NCBI GenBank assembly: GCA_045580485.1
Contig: JAZNNW010000040.1
Location: 1 to 14,170, forward strand
Origin: Avoscillospira sp045580485
GTDB taxonomy: Bacteria > Bacillota > Clostridia > Oscillospirales > Oscillospiraceae
Length of the DNA: 14,170 nucleotides
Reading direction: 5' to 3'
Shown piece by piece: positions 5,276 through 13,202 of the stretch. Each line of letters starts with the position of its first letter. Positions within the stretch are counted from its first letter, which is position 1. The translations under genes and the position numbers were made by a program. The notes below the pieces were generated by a model, which saw only the letters and a program-made list of their open reading frames with translations, had not been told where the DNA came from and ran no database searches.

Positions 5276-7414
5276 TTAAACTCCTTCAATCAGTTTCTTT
5301 GCATTGAGGATCTGTTCCATGTTATGGGGTATCTCCATCTCCAGCACACGGGTGGTCTGCTCGATCTTCCAGCGGATATGAGCAGCATCACCGATGTATT
5401 CCATGCTGGGCTCCCAGCCCAGTCTGGAGTCGGCTTCCACCAGAGGAATGGTGGCTTCCGCATTGGCGATCTCCTTCCGGCCGATCTCGATCATCTCCCG
5501 CTGCATATCCAACAGGGTGTCGGCATCGGTCTCAGTCTTCATCTGCCAGCGGAGGATGTTCCACTGCTTGGTATGGATGGCAGTCAGAGCGGTGTTCTCG
5601 ATGAACTTCACCAAACCGATAAACCGCTCAGCTTCTTCTGCTCTCCAACCGGAAACAGGTGCGGGCAGATCCTCCAGAATGGCACGACCGGTCTGCAGGC
5701 AGTTGCGGAGCTTTTCCAGACAGGCGATCTCCTTGGGGAAACGCTGCTGCATGGGCTCCACGGCCTTCACATACAGGTTTGTGATGTGGTACAGATAGTC
5801 GGAACCGTAATCGGTGAAACAGATTCTGTTGCCGCCAAAATGGGCATAGTCCACAGTGGGGATCTTCACATCGGCCCGGAAAATGAGAGGGTAGGCAGGA
5901 CCGATGCGCATGGGACCGTACTGGTCCTCATTGGTAGAAGGATAATAGGTGATTGCCTTGGAAATGTGTTCCCAAGCTTCCAGGACCTTGGGGGCATTGA
6001 CCTTGCCGTAGAGCTGGCAGGCCAGTGTCTCCAGTGCCTCATCGGCACTCTGAACAGGCTCCGTCAGCATCCGGGTCTCCAGAGCGCTGATGAACGAGGG
6101 CCAGAAGCCGTAGTGGTGGGACTCCATGAGACCGCACAGACCGTGCTTCTCATTGGACTCCAACAGACCTTCGTAGCGCTTTGCCCACTGACGGGGGAAG
6201 GGCTCATAGGGAATGACACCGAAGTCCCAGGCAAGACCTGCGCTGTTGGCCTGGGCATAGAGCTTGATGCCTCTTTCGGCAGCACGCTCAGCCTCTGTAC
6301 GGAAGTATGTACCGGCCTCAGCAAAGGACAGCGTGTAGTCCGTGGCACGGATCAGCAGGTCATCGACCTTTCGGGTCTCGAACATTTCAAAGGTAGCCAT
6401 GAGGGTAATGCCCTCAGGGAGAGTATCGATGAGCTTCAGACGGGCTTCTGCATCCATATAGCCCCAGTTGTAGGTCCAGAAGACGATATCGGCATCGGGC
6501 TTATACTGACCGATGACCTTCTGGAGCATGGTCAGCCACTGGGGATAATCGAAGCAGGGATACCAGCCGGGAGTCGGCTTGCCGGTGGCGTTCTTTTCTT
6601 CTCTGGTGAGAACCACGTGGGGGTCTTTACTGGGGAACTCCACGGACTCACCGACGAGAATGACACCCTTAAAGCCGGGGCAGCAGCGGAAAATCTTACC
6701 GTAGGTGCTGTCGTAATGTTCAAAGGCACCGGGTGCTTCGGGATGCATCTTGCTCTTGAGGTAGCTGTATGCGTATACATCCAGACCGTACTCCGCAGCC
6801 CGGTCAATAAGACCGTTGAAATCCACATAACCGGCGGGAGTCATATCCACATCTTTAACGAAGATCAGAATGGCGTCCATACCGGCGTAAGCGATGTTCC
6901 GCAGGTGGGCATCGGGATACTGATCCATGCCGTAGCCGGAGTGGATCATTCTGGGAGAAAATCTGGGTGCACGGGTCACAGAACCCTCGTTCAGCCATGC
7001 ACCGCCGTTGGTGCTGAAAGCATCCTCCAGACGGTAGCAGCCCTGGGCGCAGCCACGGTCATCAAAACCGCAGATGACAATACCGCCATCCTTGCAGGTC
7101 TGCACACAGGAAGCCCTCACAGGCTTTTCAGTCCAGTTGACACCCATTTCCTCAGCGGTTGCCACCACAATGGTGTTGGCGGCAGGGGAGGGCTGCATGG
7201 CACGCTTGATGGAAACGGAGACTTCCTGTGCATAGAACAGATAATCTCTGAGGTCCTCAGCAGCCTTCAGCAGCACGACGCTGCAGTTCTGGGCAACAAC
7301 GATGGAAAAATCATCCGTTACACGGACGAAGTTGCCGGAGGGGGCGGCATCGTCCCGTCCAAGAGGACGGAACCGCTGCCGCATCCGGTTTCTGAACTCA
7401 TAATTTCGCTCCAT
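5276..7414 (-). CDS. Large cytosolic glycoside-hydrolase-like protein with GH20/GH67-type N-terminal domain
   Basis: This is a 712-residue protein with no signal peptide or membrane segment. Residues about 28-135 (AAEDLRDYLF at 51-60, TIVVATAEEM at 81-90, GIVICGFDDRGCAQGCYRLE at 111-130) resemble the alpha/beta domain that precedes the barrel in hexosaminidases and alpha-glucuronidases. PRFSPRMIHSGYG (150-162) then opens a TIM-barrel-like region to about 440. Candidate acidic catalytic residues are Glu256 and Glu259 (VILVGESVEF) and Glu343 (ATFEMFE), with Trp-rich strands FWTYNWGYMD (312-321). The remainder is largely helical and includes GWEPSMEYIGDAAHIRWKI (666-684). The exact family was not recognised with certainty, so catalysis is inferred. 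AAAGGA precedes ATG 7414, 32 bases after the permease gene. It would act on material delivered by the transporter. Confidence 0.65.
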   Translation of the reverse strand: MERNYEFRNRMRQRFRPLGRDDAAPSGNFVRVTDDFSIVVAQNCSVVLLKAAEDLRDYLFYAQEVSVSIKRAMQPSPAANTIVVATAEEMGVNWTEKPVRASCVQTCKDGGIVICGFDDRGCAQGCYRLEDAFSTNGGAWLNEGSVTRAPRFSPRMIHSGYGMDQYPDAHLRNIAYAGMDAILIFVKDVDMTPAGYVDFNGLIDRAAEYGLDVYAYSYLKSKMHPEAPGAFEHYDSTYGKIFRCCPGFKGVILVGESVEFPSKDPHVVLTREEKNATGKPTPGWYPCFDYPQWLTMLQKVIGQYKPDADIVFWTYNWGYMDAEARLKLIDTLPEGITLMATFEMFETRKVDDLLIRATDYTLSFAEAGTYFRTEAERAAERGIKLYAQANSAGLAWDFGVIPYEPFPRQWAKRYEGLLESNEKHGLCGLMESHHYGFWPSFISALETRMLTEPVQSADEALETLACQLYGKVNAPKVLEAWEHISKAITYYPSTNEDQYGPMRIGPAYPLIFRADVKIPTVDYAHFGGNRICFTDYGSDYLYHITNLYVKAVEPMQQRFPKEIACLEKLRNCLQTGRAILEDLPAPVSGWRAEEAERFIGLVKFIENTALTAIHTKQWNILRWQMKTETDADTLLDMQREMIEIGRKEIANAEATIPLVEADSRLGWEPSMEYIGDAAHIRWKIEQTTRVLEMEIPHNMEQILNAKKLIEGV

Positions 7415-7446
7415 AGCGAGTCCTTTCTGCGATCAGATAATGCGCA

Positions 7447-8313
7447 TTAACCCTTGATAGCACCGGCGGTCATACCGGAGACGATGTACTGCTGGAAGGA
7501 CAGATAGATGATCATAATGGGGATCAGAACGATGATCATGCCTGCAAACAGGGAAGCCCAGTCAGCCATGTGCTGGGTGGTGGACTGCAGGGTGAACAGA
7601 GCGACAGACAGGGGAACCTTGTCCTGGCTGAAGATAACAACGGAGGACAGGGTATACTCAGACCAGTAGCTCAGGAAGTTGAAGATACCGACAGTAGCGA
7701 TACCGGGCTTAGCCAGAGGCAGCATGATCTGCCAGAAGGTGCGGATGATGCCGGCACCGTCGATGCAGGCGGCTTCTTCCAGCTCATGGGGCAGGGTATC
7801 AAAAAAGTTACGGAGAATGAAGCCGGTACCGATAGCGGAACCTGCCACATTACACCAGATGATAGCAGCACGGGTGTCCAGCAGACCCAGATCACGGAGG
7901 TTCAGGAAGCTGGAGGTCAGGGAGATACCACCGGGCACAAACATCATGAACAGATAGAAGTTGGCAAGGATCTTACCGGCCTTCAGACCCAGACGGGTGA
8001 TGGCGTAGGAAGACATGCAGTTCAAAACGATGCCGCCAACCAGAGAAATGGCAGAAACCCACAGAGAGTTCAGGAAGGGAACAGACAGACCGGTGATGGC
8101 CCAGACGTTGACATAGTTCTGGAAGATATTATTACCGTTTGTGAAAAGTTCCTTGGGAAGAGCCCAGGGGTTCAGGAAGAATTCCTGATTGGTCTTAAAG
8201 GAACTCATCAGGTTCCAGAACAGGGGATACAGAACCGTCAGACACAGCAGGCAGAGGAAAATTCTGATCAGTGTGTTGAGGGTAAATTTACCAAGCTTTT
8301 GTCCAAAAGTCAT
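7447..8313 (-). CDS. CUT1-family carbohydrate ABC permease (MalG/UgpE type)
   Basis: This 288-residue inner-membrane protein has about six hydrophobic segments. The EAA loop that contacts the ATPase is HELEEAACIDGAG (176-188) followed by FWQIMLPLAKPG (193-204), typical of the second CUT1 permease. The N-terminus LTVLYPLFWNLMSSFK (25-40) and the end VSGMTAGAIKG are also characteristic of the MalG/UgpE side. It pairs with the permease encoded immediately upstream to form the membrane channel for a sugar or sugar conjugate. ATG 8313 has a near-perfect AGGAGGTG five bases upstream and lies 12 bases after the previous stop. Confidence 0.93.
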   Translation of the reverse strand: MTFGQKLGKFTLNTLIRIFLCLLCLTVLYPLFWNLMSSFKTNQEFFLNPWALPKELFTNGNNIFQNYVNVWAITGLSVPFLNSLWVSAISLVGGIVLNCMSSYAITRLGLKAGKILANFYLFMMFVPGGISLTSSFLNLRDLGLLDTRAAIIWCNVAGSAIGTGFILRNFFDTLPHELEEAACIDGAGIIRTFWQIMLPLAKPGIATVGIFNFLSYWSEYTLSSVVIFSQDKVPLSVALFTLQSTTQHMADWASLFAGMIIVLIPIMIIYLSFQQYIVSGMTAGAIKG

Positions 8314-8325
8314 GAGAGCACCTCC

Positions 8326-9219
8326 TTAGTATTCCAGCTCATCCTTGGGCTTGGTGACCTTCAGCATAAACATGATGAGGGCACCCACAAGGATACAGAC
8401 CACAACGCCCTGAGCAGCGGACAGGCCGAACTTGCTCTCACCGAAGGCGGTGCGATAGATGTAGCTGATGATAACATTGGTCGTACCGGCAGGACCGCCA
8501 TCGGTCATAAACTTGACCAAGACATAGATGCCGGTAAAGGCGTTCATGGTGAAGAAGACCAGACAGGTTCTGACCATATTCATGACCATGGGGAGAACGA
8601 TATGGATAAAACGCTGCATACCGTTTGCACCGTCGATTTCAGCAGCCTCCAGATAGGTGGTGGGGATGCCTTCGATGGCGGCGATCATAAGCAGCATATA
8701 GTAGCCGAAGCCGGACCAGATCCAGACGACCATCAGACAGCCGAAGGCAGTTTCTTTCAGGCCGAGCCAGTTTCTGGTAAGGTTCTCCAGACCAACTGCA
8801 TTCAGCAGGCTGTTCAGCAGGCCGAAGTTGGGGGAGAAGATGAATTTCCACAGGACGGCGATAACGACGCCGGAAATGATGTTGGGCATATAGAGGATGA
8901 TGCGGTAGTACTTGGATTCGGGCAGCTTGCTCTGGGTGATCATAGCAGCGCAAACCAGAGCCAGACCGAACAGGAAAATACCGCCGAAGATAAAGAACTT
9001 GACATTGTTCAGCAGAGCCTGCCAGAATTCCTTATCGCGGAAAACGCGTTCAAAGTTCTTAAACCAGATGATGTTGTAGTCACCATAGCCGGACCAGTCG
9101 GTGATGGAATAGAAGAAAGTTTTGATCAGGGGCGTAAAGGAAAAAATTAAGTACATTGCCAGAAGCGGCAGACAGAACAGGCAGAAAACGCCAACTCTGT
9201 TACGGTAATTAGCTTTCAA
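8326..9219 (-). CDS. CUT1-family carbohydrate ABC permease (MalF/UgpA type), TTG start
   Basis: This 297-residue protein has six predicted membrane spans. It shows the UgpA/MalF-type EAA loop TTYLEAAEIDGANG (187-200) followed by FIHIVLP (204-210), and the conserved periplasmic-side motif MTDGGPAGTTNVI (238-250). It is the partner of the permease encoded downstream. The start is TTG at 9219: GAGGAGG lies ten bases upstream, the protein begins MKANYRNRVG as expected for the short cytoplasmic tail of this family, and no in-frame ATG lies nearby. It follows the binding-protein gene after a 131-base gap that contains a hairpin, which probably lowers permease expression relative to the binding protein. 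Confidence 0.93.
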   Translation of the reverse strand: MKANYRNRVGVFCLFCLPLLAMYLIFSFTPLIKTFFYSITDWSGYGDYNIIWFKNFERVFRDKEFWQALLNNVKFFIFGGIFLFGLALVCAAMITQSKLPESKYYRIILYMPNIISGVVIAVLWKFIFSPNFGLLNSLLNAVGLENLTRNWLGLKETAFGCLMVVWIWSGFGYYMLLMIAAIEGIPTTYLEAAEIDGANGMQRFIHIVLPMVMNMVRTCLVFFTMNAFTGIYVLVKFMTDGGPAGTTNVIISYIYRTAFGESKFGLSAAQGVVVCILVGALIMFMLKVTKPKDELEY

Positions 9220-9249
9220 TGGAAGGAACCCTCCTCAAGTGAAGTTCGG

Positions 9250-9263
9250 GGAGCAAATGCTCC
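9250..9263 (-). repeat. Short inverted repeat ahead of the permease ribosome site
   Basis: A six-base arm (9250-9255) pairs with 9258-9263 around a two-base centre; in RNA a 5-bp stem with a four-base loop is more likely. Read on the minus strand it lies 13 bases upstream of the GAGGAGG of the permease gene. It is too small to call functional on its own. Confidence 0.3.
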
Positions 9264-9309
9264 TATGGTGAAGGTAAACGGATTTTCGTTTTCTTTTTTG
9301 AAAGGTAGC

Positions 9310-9332
9310 AAGGGGCGGTTTTGCCGCCCCTT
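9310..9332 (-). repeat. Intergenic stem-loop between binding-protein and permease genes
   Basis: A nine-bp GC-rich stem (9310-9318 with 9324-9332), extendable by one G-T pair, lies 18 bases past the stop of the binding-protein gene. Read on the minus strand it is followed by GCTACCTTTC, so there is no strong U-tract. Hairpins in this position are known in maltose-type operons. They stabilise the upstream mRNA or partly terminate it, so that binding protein is made in excess over permease. Confidence 0.7.
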
Positions 9333-9350
9333 ACTGAAAAACAGGGGAAA

Positions 9351-10727
9351 TTACTTAACAGTCATCAGAGTGATGTCGGGATCGTTGCGGACAGCCTCAG
9401 CAGCCTCTTCCATTCTCTGGCAGTACTCTTCTGCAGTGATGTCGCCCAGGCAGAGCAGGTCGTTGCAGTCACGCAGAGCGGTGTTCATATCGCCGTAGTA
9501 ACCCTCGGTGGAGTTAACAACAACGACATCGTCCTGCTGAGCAGCTTCCAGAGCGGACAGGTTAGCGGGAGTCATGACATCAGCCAGGATGGAGGTGTCG
9601 ATGGTCTGGGAGATGGGCATGATGCCGTACTTGGCAATGATAGCCTGACCGGCATCGGACAGGATGACACCGTAGAAAGCCTTAGCAGCTTCGGGGTTCT
9701 GGCAGTGAGCGGGGATCTGGCCAGCACCGCCGCCGGTGGTAACGACGCAGCGGTCGCCGCCTTCTTCAATAGCGGGGAAGGGAATGAAGGCCATATCGAA
9801 GCCCTCGGGCAGGGATTCCTTCATTTCGTTCTCGAACCAGGTGCCGTTGGGCAGCATGCCGACACGGCCGTTGACGAAGTCAACCTGAGAAGCGGAGAAG
9901 TCAGCACCGACGGACAGGGGGGACAGGATGCCGTCCTTGACCAGGTTTTCCTGATAGGTGATAGCCTTCAGAGCAGCCTCGGAAGTCCAAGCGCCTTCGT
10001 CCAGAGTGATGAAGCACTTGTTGAAGGTGTCCTGACCGGCAGCAACCAGCATCATTTCCAGGGACAGGCCCCAGTAACCGTAGGAGGGGAACTGATACAT
10101 GAAGGGGATGATGCCGTTCTCGTTCAGAACTTCAGCAGCGGCGTACAGCTCGTCCCAAGTGGTGGGAGGAGTGATGCCCAGATCTTCGAACATATGGACA
10201 TTGTACCACCAGCCCAGATAGGTAACGCCATCGGGGATGGAGACCAGCATGTCGTTGACATAGCAGGGAGCCAGAGAACCGGCGGGAACAACTTCGGACA
10301 GGGCAACGCCGTCAGCGTTGACACCGGTAGCGAAGAAGTCAGTCAGATCCGTCAGCTGACCGGCCAGAGCAGCGTCCTTGACGCTCCACTCGGAACCGGA
10401 GGAGTTGACGAAATCGGGGGGAGTTTCGGTCATCATTCTGGCGCGGACGCGGTTAGCGACATCGTCAGAGAAGTCAGTGGTGACTTCAACACCGGGATAG
10501 TACTCCAGGAACAGAGCAACCAGCTCGTCCCACATGCCGACATGACCGCCGTTGAAGGCGATGATGTCCAGCTTATCGAAGCCGTACTTGTCCTTGACGG
10601 ACTCTTCGCCTTCGACAGCGGGGGTTTCGGTTTCGACCTCGGGGGCAACAGTCTCTTCCTTGGCGCAGCCAACGAACAGAGTGCAGACCATGAGGACGGC
10701 CAACAGGATAGCAATCAGTTTTTTCAT
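9351..10727 (-). CDS. ABC transporter extracellular sugar-binding lipoprotein (family 1 solute-binding protein)
   Basis: This 458-residue exported lipoprotein begins MKKLIAILLAVLMVCTLFVGC. It has a basic n-region, a hydrophobic core and a lipobox-like FVGC with Cys21 as the lipidation site. An acidic, flexible linker (22-48) is typical of Gram-positive membrane-tethered binding proteins. The mature domain shows family 1 traits: DIIAFNGGHVGMWDELVALF (54-73), the hinge-side strand VTYLGWWYNVHMFEDLGI (168-185), PPTTWDEL (187-194), and later a QVDFVNGRVGMLPNGTW block matching the usual F-x-x-G-x-x-AM segment. It delivers ligand to the two permeases encoded downstream. It is the first gene of the operon: AGGAG lies eight bases before ATG 10727, with a leader of about 100 bases from the predicted start site. 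Confidence 0.94.
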   Translation of the reverse strand: MKKLIAILLAVLMVCTLFVGCAKEETVAPEVETETPAVEGEESVKDKYGFDKLDIIAFNGGHVGMWDELVALFLEYYPGVEVTTDFSDDVANRVRARMMTETPPDFVNSSGSEWSVKDAALAGQLTDLTDFFATGVNADGVALSEVVPAGSLAPCYVNDMLVSIPDGVTYLGWWYNVHMFEDLGITPPTTWDELYAAAEVLNENGIIPFMYQFPSYGYWGLSLEMMLVAAGQDTFNKCFITLDEGAWTSEAALKAITYQENLVKDGILSPLSVGADFSASQVDFVNGRVGMLPNGTWFENEMKESLPEGFDMAFIPFPAIEEGGDRCVVTTGGGAGQIPAHCQNPEAAKAFYGVILSDAGQAIIAKYGIMPISQTIDTSILADVMTPANLSALEAAQQDDVVVVNSTEGYYGDMNTALRDCNDLLCLGDITAEEYCQRMEEAAEAVRNDPDITLMTVK

Positions 10728-10833
10728 TGTGTTTTCTCCTTTTGAAAATATTTTGAGGCAGGTCTTCTTTCCTGTTAAGAAAACGGGCCTTTAGAACGCA
10801 CTTACCCCTTTGGGCAGAATCGCTCTACTTAAA

Positions 10834-10861
10834 ATTATACACAGATTGGCATAATTTGCAA
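10834..10861 (-). promoter_or_regulatory. Sigma-A-type promoter of the catabolic operon
   Basis: Read on the minus strand there is a consensus TATAAT (-10, at 10834-10839) and, 16 bases upstream, TTGCAA (-35, at 10856-10861; four of six consensus positions). The predicted start is near 10827, about 100 bases before the binding-protein ATG. The 73 bases from 10741 to 10813 form the rest of the leader, in which no riboswitch is recognisable. Confidence 0.65.
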
Positions 10862-10892
10862 GACTTGGAGTGGCTGAATCACAAAGAAAAAT

Positions 10893-10904
10893 TAAAACGA
10901 TTTA
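10893..10904. promoter_or_regulatory. Candidate LacI-family operator
   Basis: TAAAACGATTTA is a CG-centred imperfect palindrome of the form AAAnCGnTTT, a shape common among LacI-family operators. Four of five base pairs flanking the CG are symmetric. It lies between the two divergent promoters, about 70 bases upstream of the operon start and 60 upstream of the regulator start. From these positions control of both directions is possible, but simple promoter occlusion is not obvious. It also partly fits a catabolite-responsive element. Confidence 0.35.
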
Positions 10905-10922
10905 CCAAAAATTTAATTCATA

Positions 10923-10951
10923 GTGACAACTGACAAAAAATGTGTTATGAT
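10923..10951 (+). promoter_or_regulatory. Extended -10 promoter of the LacI-SBP regulator gene
   Basis: GTGACA (10923-10928; five of six consensus positions) lies 17 bases before TATGAT (10946-10951; five of six), which is preceded by TGT giving an extended -10. The predicted transcription start near 10958 leaves a short leader with GGAGG at 10971-10975. An upstream in-frame ATG at 10940 would lie within this promoter. Confidence 0.6.
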
Positions 10952-10981
10952 AATAGTGAAAATTACCATAGGAGGTGTGAT

Positions 10982-13186
10982 GTGGCTACCATAAAGGATG
11001 TTGCGTCTCTTGCCGGGGTATCCATCGCCACGGTCTCCAATTACATCAATGGCACCAAGCCGGTCAGTAAGGAAACCGAAGGCCGCATCCGCCAGGCCAT
11101 CGAAGAATTGCAATACGAACAAAATCTGGCTGCCAGAAATTTGCGGGCAAAGCAGTTCCGGGAAGTAGGCGTCATTTTGCCCAACTTCAATGATCCCTAC
11201 TATGTCCAGATGTTTCAGGGTATTGAAAGCGCACTGGCCGAAGGCGGCTATTCTGTCAACATTTCCTTTTCCAATGACATCCCGGAGGAAGAACTGAAAT
11301 GCTGCCAGGCGCTGCTTCGGAAGCAGATCTGCGGTCTGATTTTGGTATCCTGCCGCCCCGGCAGCTGGCAGTACTATTATGATAATTTTACTGCCAAGGG
11401 CAAACCCTTGGTCATGATCGACCGGCAGATCAAGGGTCTGGATGCCAACTTCGTGTGTTTGGACAACTTTGAGATGATCCACCAGATCACAGATACCTTG
11501 CTGGATGACGGCTACCGGCAGATGTTCCTGTTTACAGGTTCTGGCGAGTTCACCTGTGAACAGGCCTGTATCCGTGGCTTTTCCGAAGCCTTTGAGCGCC
11601 ATGGAATACATCCGAGACCGGAACAACTGGTGCAGTGCGATATTTCCAAAGAGGATGCCTTCCGCAGGACAGTCCAATTGCTCCACGGACACCGTCCGGA
11701 ATGTATTTTGGCCTCCTCTGGACTGATGGCGACCGGTATCATGGAGGGTCTGCGGCTGCTGGGATACGGTGATGATGATATTCCGGTCATCACACTGGGC
11801 GAAGAACATTGGAATTTGTTTACTCAGTCCCATGCTTCCATGTCCACTTCCAGACCTGCCATCAAAATGGGCGATACGGCCGCATCCTTGCTGTTGAAGC
11901 AGCTATCGTCGTCTCTGGACGATACGGAGCGTGTGGTGCTCCACGATGCCCTCAGTGCGGCGCCGGTGTTTCCCGCTCCCGGCGAGGAGAAGGAGCAGCC
12001 GCCTCTGCGGATTCTTTTGCTGGATAATCCCACGGTCCATACCTTCCGTGGTCTGATCCGCAATTTTGAATTGGAGACAGGTCTCAAGACGGAAGTGACC
12101 CTGCTGACCCATCGTGAGATCTTGCAGACCTTGCTGCAGGAGTCGGAGCGGTATGATGTTCTGATGTTTGATATCCTCTGGATCGCACGGCTGTGTGAGC
12201 AGGAAGCACTGGCAGATATTACAATTCCCCTCAATGATCTGGATACAGACCGGTTCTTCCCCGGCTGTTTGCAGTTTTTTGGCGATCACAGAGGCAGGCA
12301 TTACGGCGTTCCTTTCATGTATGCGCCCCAGATGCTCTATTACCGAAAAGATTTGTTTGAGGATGCCCGGTTGCAAAGGGATTTTGCCAAGCGGTACGAT
12401 ACGACCCTCCGCCCGCCTCTCACATTAAAAGAATATAACGCCGTGGCAGATTTTTTTACCAACCAAACCGATGCAGTTCCTTATGGCATTTCCGTGGCAG
12501 CGGCCTATAACGAATGTCTGGCACCGGAGATCCATTTCCGGCTGCAGGGCTTTGGCGGTCATATCTGCGATAACAGCGGAAAAGTGGATTTCGACAATCT
12601 CCAGACCCTCAAGGCCTATATCAATCTGAAGCGGGCAATTACCTTTGCCAAACCCGACTGTATGAATACCACAGATATATCTGCCGCGGAAGATTTTTGC
12701 CGGGGAGAGACAGCTATGGTCATTTCCTATCCGGCATTTCTGGAGAGCGTGACCAAGCTGCAAAAGAACAGCATTATCGGATGCAGTCTGATACCCGGTC
12801 GAGCACCGGTTTTGGGTGGATGGAGTCTGGGTGTCAGCCAGAGCTCCGGCAGAAAAGAGGATGCCTTCCGTTTCCTTGGCTGGTGCTGCAGCGAGCAGAT
12901 CAGCAACTATTTCACCATCATGGGTGGTCAGACTGCCATCACTGCCACCTATACCAACGATGAACTGGTGAAGCTGAACCCGTGGCTGCCTTTGTATTAC
13001 AGAGCCTATTCTTATGCCCAGCCCCAACCGCTGCCTGTTTTGCAAACAGGCAGAACTGCGCCGATGGAGCAGGTGGATGATGTGCTCTGCCGTTGGGTTT
13101 ATAAAATGATCCATCAGGATATGGAAGTGCAGGATGTCATTCAATTCACCCAGCGGGATCTGAAAGAACTGCTGGAACACGATTAA
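10982..13186 (+). CDS. LacI-family regulator fused to a complete family 1 solute-binding-protein domain
   Basis: This 734-residue protein is far longer than the usual 330-350 of LacI regulators. Residues 1-50 are the LacI helix-turn-helix and hinge (ATIKDVASLAGVSIATVSNY, then NLAARNLRA at 48-56). Residues 60-328 are the periplasmic-binding type I core, with VGVILPNFNDPYY, VMIDRQ at 144-149 and RGF at 198-200. After a linker rich in Pro and Glu (331-341), residues 342-734 form a second, type II binding-protein domain. It shows YGVPFMYAPQMLYYRKDLF (441-459), LQGFGGHICDNSGKVDFDN (521-539), DFCRGETAMVISYPAF (571-586) and GGWSLGVSQSSGRKEDAF (612-629). It has no signal peptide, so both sensors are cytosolic. 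GTG 10982 was chosen because GGAGG lies six bases upstream and the HTH starts there. It is divergent from the transport operon, its likely target. Confidence 0.9.
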   Translation: MATIKDVASLAGVSIATVSNYINGTKPVSKETEGRIRQAIEELQYEQNLAARNLRAKQFREVGVILPNFNDPYYVQMFQGIESALAEGGYSVNISFSNDIPEEELKCCQALLRKQICGLILVSCRPGSWQYYYDNFTAKGKPLVMIDRQIKGLDANFVCLDNFEMIHQITDTLLDDGYRQMFLFTGSGEFTCEQACIRGFSEAFERHGIHPRPEQLVQCDISKEDAFRRTVQLLHGHRPECILASSGLMATGIMEGLRLLGYGDDDIPVITLGEEHWNLFTQSHASMSTSRPAIKMGDTAASLLLKQLSSSLDDTERVVLHDALSAAPVFPAPGEEKEQPPLRILLLDNPTVHTFRGLIRNFELETGLKTEVTLLTHREILQTLLQESERYDVLMFDILWIARLCEQEALADITIPLNDLDTDRFFPGCLQFFGDHRGRHYGVPFMYAPQMLYYRKDLFEDARLQRDFAKRYDTTLRPPLTLKEYNAVADFFTNQTDAVPYGISVAAAYNECLAPEIHFRLQGFGGHICDNSGKVDFDNLQTLKAYINLKRAITFAKPDCMNTTDISAAEDFCRGETAMVISYPAFLESVTKLQKNSIIGCSLIPGRAPVLGGWSLGVSQSSGRKEDAFRFLGWCCSEQISNYFTIMGGQTAITATYTNDELVKLNPWLPLYYRAYSYAQPQPLPVLQTGRTAPMEQVDDVLCRWVYKMIHQDMEVQDVIQFTQRDLKELLEHD

Positions 13187-13202
13187 ATAAGGAGAGAGAA
13201 TT

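Noticed and set aside
5195..7450. 751-codon open frame on the plus strand opposite the glycoside-hydrolase-like gene
   Set aside because: It is antisense to a well-supported gene with ribosome site and operon context. Its translation is low-complexity Gly/His/Leu-rich text with no recognisable domain; long antisense frames arise from third-position GC bias.
7570..9150. 526-codon plus-strand frame across both permease genes
   Set aside because: It spans two clear permease genes and the gap between them, and the product is rich in Gln, Asp and Gly with no motif. It is an antisense shadow.
10940..10981. Upstream ATG at 10940 as start of the regulator
   Set aside because: It lies inside the predicted promoter and upstream of the ribosome site. 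The LacI HTH begins exactly at GTG 10982.
10980..10993. ATG at 10980 directly after GGAGG
   Set aside because: It is out of frame with the regulator and reads only ATG-TGG-CTA-CCA before TAA. The overlapping GTG at 10982 is the productive start.
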